Source: Devosia sp.
GTDB taxonomy: Bacteria; Pseudomonadota; Alphaproteobacteria; Rhizobiales; Devosiaceae
DNA length: 7,490 nt
Assembly: GCA_025352765.1 (NCBI GenBank)
Contig: JANXSI010000741.1
Coordinates: 1 to 7,490 of the forward strand
Direction: 5' to 3'
Made by a program: the position numbers and the translations under genes. Each line of letters opens with the position of its first letter. The first letter of the stretch is position 1. This document shows, piece by piece, positions 6,506-7,490 of this stretch. The notes beneath the pieces were generated by a model. The model was not told the origin of the DNA. It made no database searches and was given only the letters and a program-made list of their open reading frames with translations.

Positions 6506-6523
6506 ATCCTGAGCCTGTCGGAG
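6506..6523. repeat. Possible decayed REP half-element after the epimerase-like gene
   Basis: ATCCTGAGCCTGTCGGAG, nine bases after the epimerase-like stop, resembles from memory the left part of a short palindromic repeat common in alphaproteobacterial intergenic regions (ATCCTGAGCYTGTCGAAGGAT). The right arm AGGAT is missing, so only a degenerate half would remain. In the rest of the space up to 6633 I see only short weak inverted repeats, such as GGGAC/GTCCC around 6564-6580. Confidence 0.3.
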
Positions 6524-6633
6524 CGCGCGCTATGGATGCAGTCGGATTCCTCTCGCGTCTAAGGGGGACTCGATCTGTCCCGCAGGGCAAATCGATCCGG
6601 TGGATGGGGAAGCCCTAATGCCGATAGACGGCA

Positions 6634-6782
6634 CTCCCTCCCCCTTGCGGGGAGGGTACCGCATCTAGGACCGTCAGGTCCGCAGCGAAGGTGGGGTGGG
6701 GGTTGGAGAGCCCCGGTGCCGATCGGGAGCTACCGGGCTCCTCGCCCCCCACCCTTGATCCCTCCCCGCAAGGGGGAGGGAG
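6634..6782. repeat. Palindromic intergenic element with two-lobed fold
   Basis: Positions 6634-6656 and 6760-6782 are perfect 23-base inverted repeats (arm begins CTCCCTCCCCCTTGCGG), separated by 103 bases. The interior contains two further hairpins. Lobe 1 is GGACC/GGTCC (6668-6672 and 6677-6681) with loop GTCA. Lobe 2 has GGGTGGGGG/CCCCCACCC (6694-6702 and 6746-6754), extended inward by GGAG/CTCC and GCCCCGGT/ACCGGGC with one bulge. The whole can fold as a three-way junction. Elements with arms of this kind recur between genes in Hyphomicrobiales as I recall them, so this is probably a dispersed REP/MITE-like repeat with no coding capacity. No clear target-site duplication flanks it. It lies in a 490-base gene-free gap and might also end transcription. 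Confidence 0.75.
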
Positions 6783-6872
6783 ACGACTGCGAGCCTTGCG
6801 TGACACGCCCCCCGTTGCCAATTCCCCAGTCATCCCAATCCCTTATCAGAATCTGCCAGACTTGTCGTCGCT

Positions 6873-6894
6873 CCTGCGACCCCAGCGTCGCAGG
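6873..6894. repeat. Short perfect hairpin in the leader of the M81 gene
   Basis: CCTGCGAC, loop CCCAGC, GTCGCAGG forms a perfect 8-bp stem, about 94 bases before the M81 start codon. There is no T-tract after it, so it does not look like an intrinsic terminator. It may be a leader hairpin, a protein-binding site or a small repeat. The rest of 6783-6987 shows no gene and no clear promoter; the only other signal is the ribosome binding site of the M81 gene. Confidence 0.45.
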
Positions 6895-6987
6895 CCGTCC
6901 GGAACCTCCGCTCGCCTGCTCTGCGCAAATCCGCATAGCGAGGCGCGGCGGCTGCCGCTATCACTCTCGCCAGCAACGGAGTTCTTT

Positions 6988-7490
6988 ATGCGCATTGCCT
7001 TTGGCGGATTTCATATCGAGTGTTCGACCTACAACCCCTTTCTCACCCGCGAAGCAGATTTCACCGTGCATCGCGGCGCGGCCCTCCTCGAGGCCCCGGC
7101 TTTTGCCTTCCTCAAGGAGTATGACGCCGCCTTCCTGCCGACCCTGCATGCGCGCGCCGTGCCCGGTGGCCCGATTGAGCGGGCGACCTATGATCGGTTC
7201 AAGGCGGAGTTCCTCGAGCGCCTCGCGGCCCTCGGCCCCATCGACGGCCTCTACTTGGCGCTGCACGGCGCGTCCTTCGTCGAAGGCATGGAGGATGCCG
7301 AGGGCGACTGGGTGACGGCTGCCCGCGCCGCCGTCGGCCCGAACGTGCCAATCACCGCGAGCTACGATCTCCACGGCAATCTCAGCCAGCGCATCATCGA
7401 CAGTCTCGACTTCTATTCGACCTACCGGACGGCGCCGCACATCGACGTCGAGGAGACCTGCCGCCGCTCGGTGTCGATGCTGATCAGGCA
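6988..7490 (+). CDS. M81 family metallopeptidase (MlrC-like), N-terminal part, truncated by the window
   Basis: The first 167 codons of a gene running past the end of the window (full-length family members are about 490-520 residues). It belongs to peptidase family M81, named for MlrC, a zinc enzyme that cleaves linearised microcystin in sphingomonads; most members act on unknown peptides or amides. The N-terminus MRIAFGGFHIECSTYNPF is the family's HxExxTxNPF-like motif. LYLALHGAS (88-96) and YDLHGN (126-131) follow. Asp127, His129 and His151 (in YRTAPHID) have the same spacing as the zinc ligands proposed for MlrC (Asp167, His169, His191, from memory). GGAG at 6978-6981, six bases before the ATG, supports the start. 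In other genomes such genes often sit with peptide or amino-acid transporters; what follows here is not visible. Confidence 0.93.
   Translation, partial: MRIAFGGFHIECSTYNPFLTREADFTVHRGAALLEAPAFAFLKEYDAAFLPTLHARAVPGGPIERATYDRFKAEFLERLAALGPIDGLYLALHGASFVEGMEDAEGDWVTAARAAVGPNVPITASYDLHGNLSQRIIDSLDFYSTYRTAPHIDVEETCRRSVSMLIR

Noticed and set aside
5400..6590. A 396-codon open frame on the minus strand opposite the epimerase-like gene
   Set aside because: It is an antisense shadow of a gene with clear Rossmann and YxxxK motifs, and its product is Arg/Ala/Gly-rich without a family signature.
6615..6833. A small minus-strand open frame across the palindromic element
   Set aside because: The frame is made of the repeat itself and has no ribosome binding site or recognisable product.
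1..7490. A defence island, CRISPR array, toxin-antitoxin pair or biosynthetic cluster
   Set aside because: No spaced repeats, nuclease, transposase, antitoxin or assembly-line domains are present. The small DUF4169 gene has no toxin-like partner, and the lone isopenicillin-N-synthase-type oxygenase is not accompanied by biosynthetic genes.

Overview
The window is a high-GC chromosomal segment that reads like an alphaproteobacterium, probably of the order Hyphomicrobiales (Devosia-like is my best guess from recall). The reasons are the strong G/C preference at third codon positions, a small DUF4169 protein (a family I know from Alphaproteobacteria), the form of the CTP synthase C-terminus, and a G/C-rich palindromic intergenic element of a type common in that order. 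No tRNA, rRNA, CRISPR array, phage gene or transposase gene is visible.

Layout. 25-1653 (+) is a complete pyrG (CTP synthase). Three bases after its stop ends a convergent VOC/glyoxalase-fold gene (1657-2055, -). Just upstream of that gene, at about 2109-2247, lies a decayed second copy of the last ~46 codons of pyrG, in the same orientation as pyrG. It runs up to the start codon of an exported NTF2/SnoaL-like protein (2250-2762, +). Next come a 2-oxoglutarate/Fe(II) oxygenase of the isopenicillin-N-synthase type (2834-3817, +) and, overlapping its stop by one base, the DUF4169 gene (3817-3993, +). A palindrome (4007-4024) precedes a thioredoxin-type glutathione peroxidase (4089-4568, +). This gene converges on an exported single-cysteine MsrA (4620-5354, -), with a hairpin terminator between them. 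Divergent from msrA is an NAD(P)-binding epimerase/dehydratase-like gene (5526-6497, +). A 490-base gene-free stretch follows, holding a ~149-base two-lobed palindromic element. The window ends inside an M81 (MlrC-like) metallopeptidase gene (6988 to beyond 7490, +).

How the genes relate. Most are housekeeping or accessory enzymes that need not act together. The one plausible functional pair is the peroxidase and MsrA, both for oxidative damage (cytosolic peroxide removal; methionine sulfoxide repair outside the cytoplasm), although they converge and are not one operon. The oxygenase and the DUF4169 gene are probably translationally coupled.

I see no undescribed multi-gene system. The most informative unusual signal is the pyrG tail remnant. 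It suggests that the present pyrG 3' end together with the VOC gene arrived by recombination or duplication and displaced the older pyrG end, which is still decaying next door.
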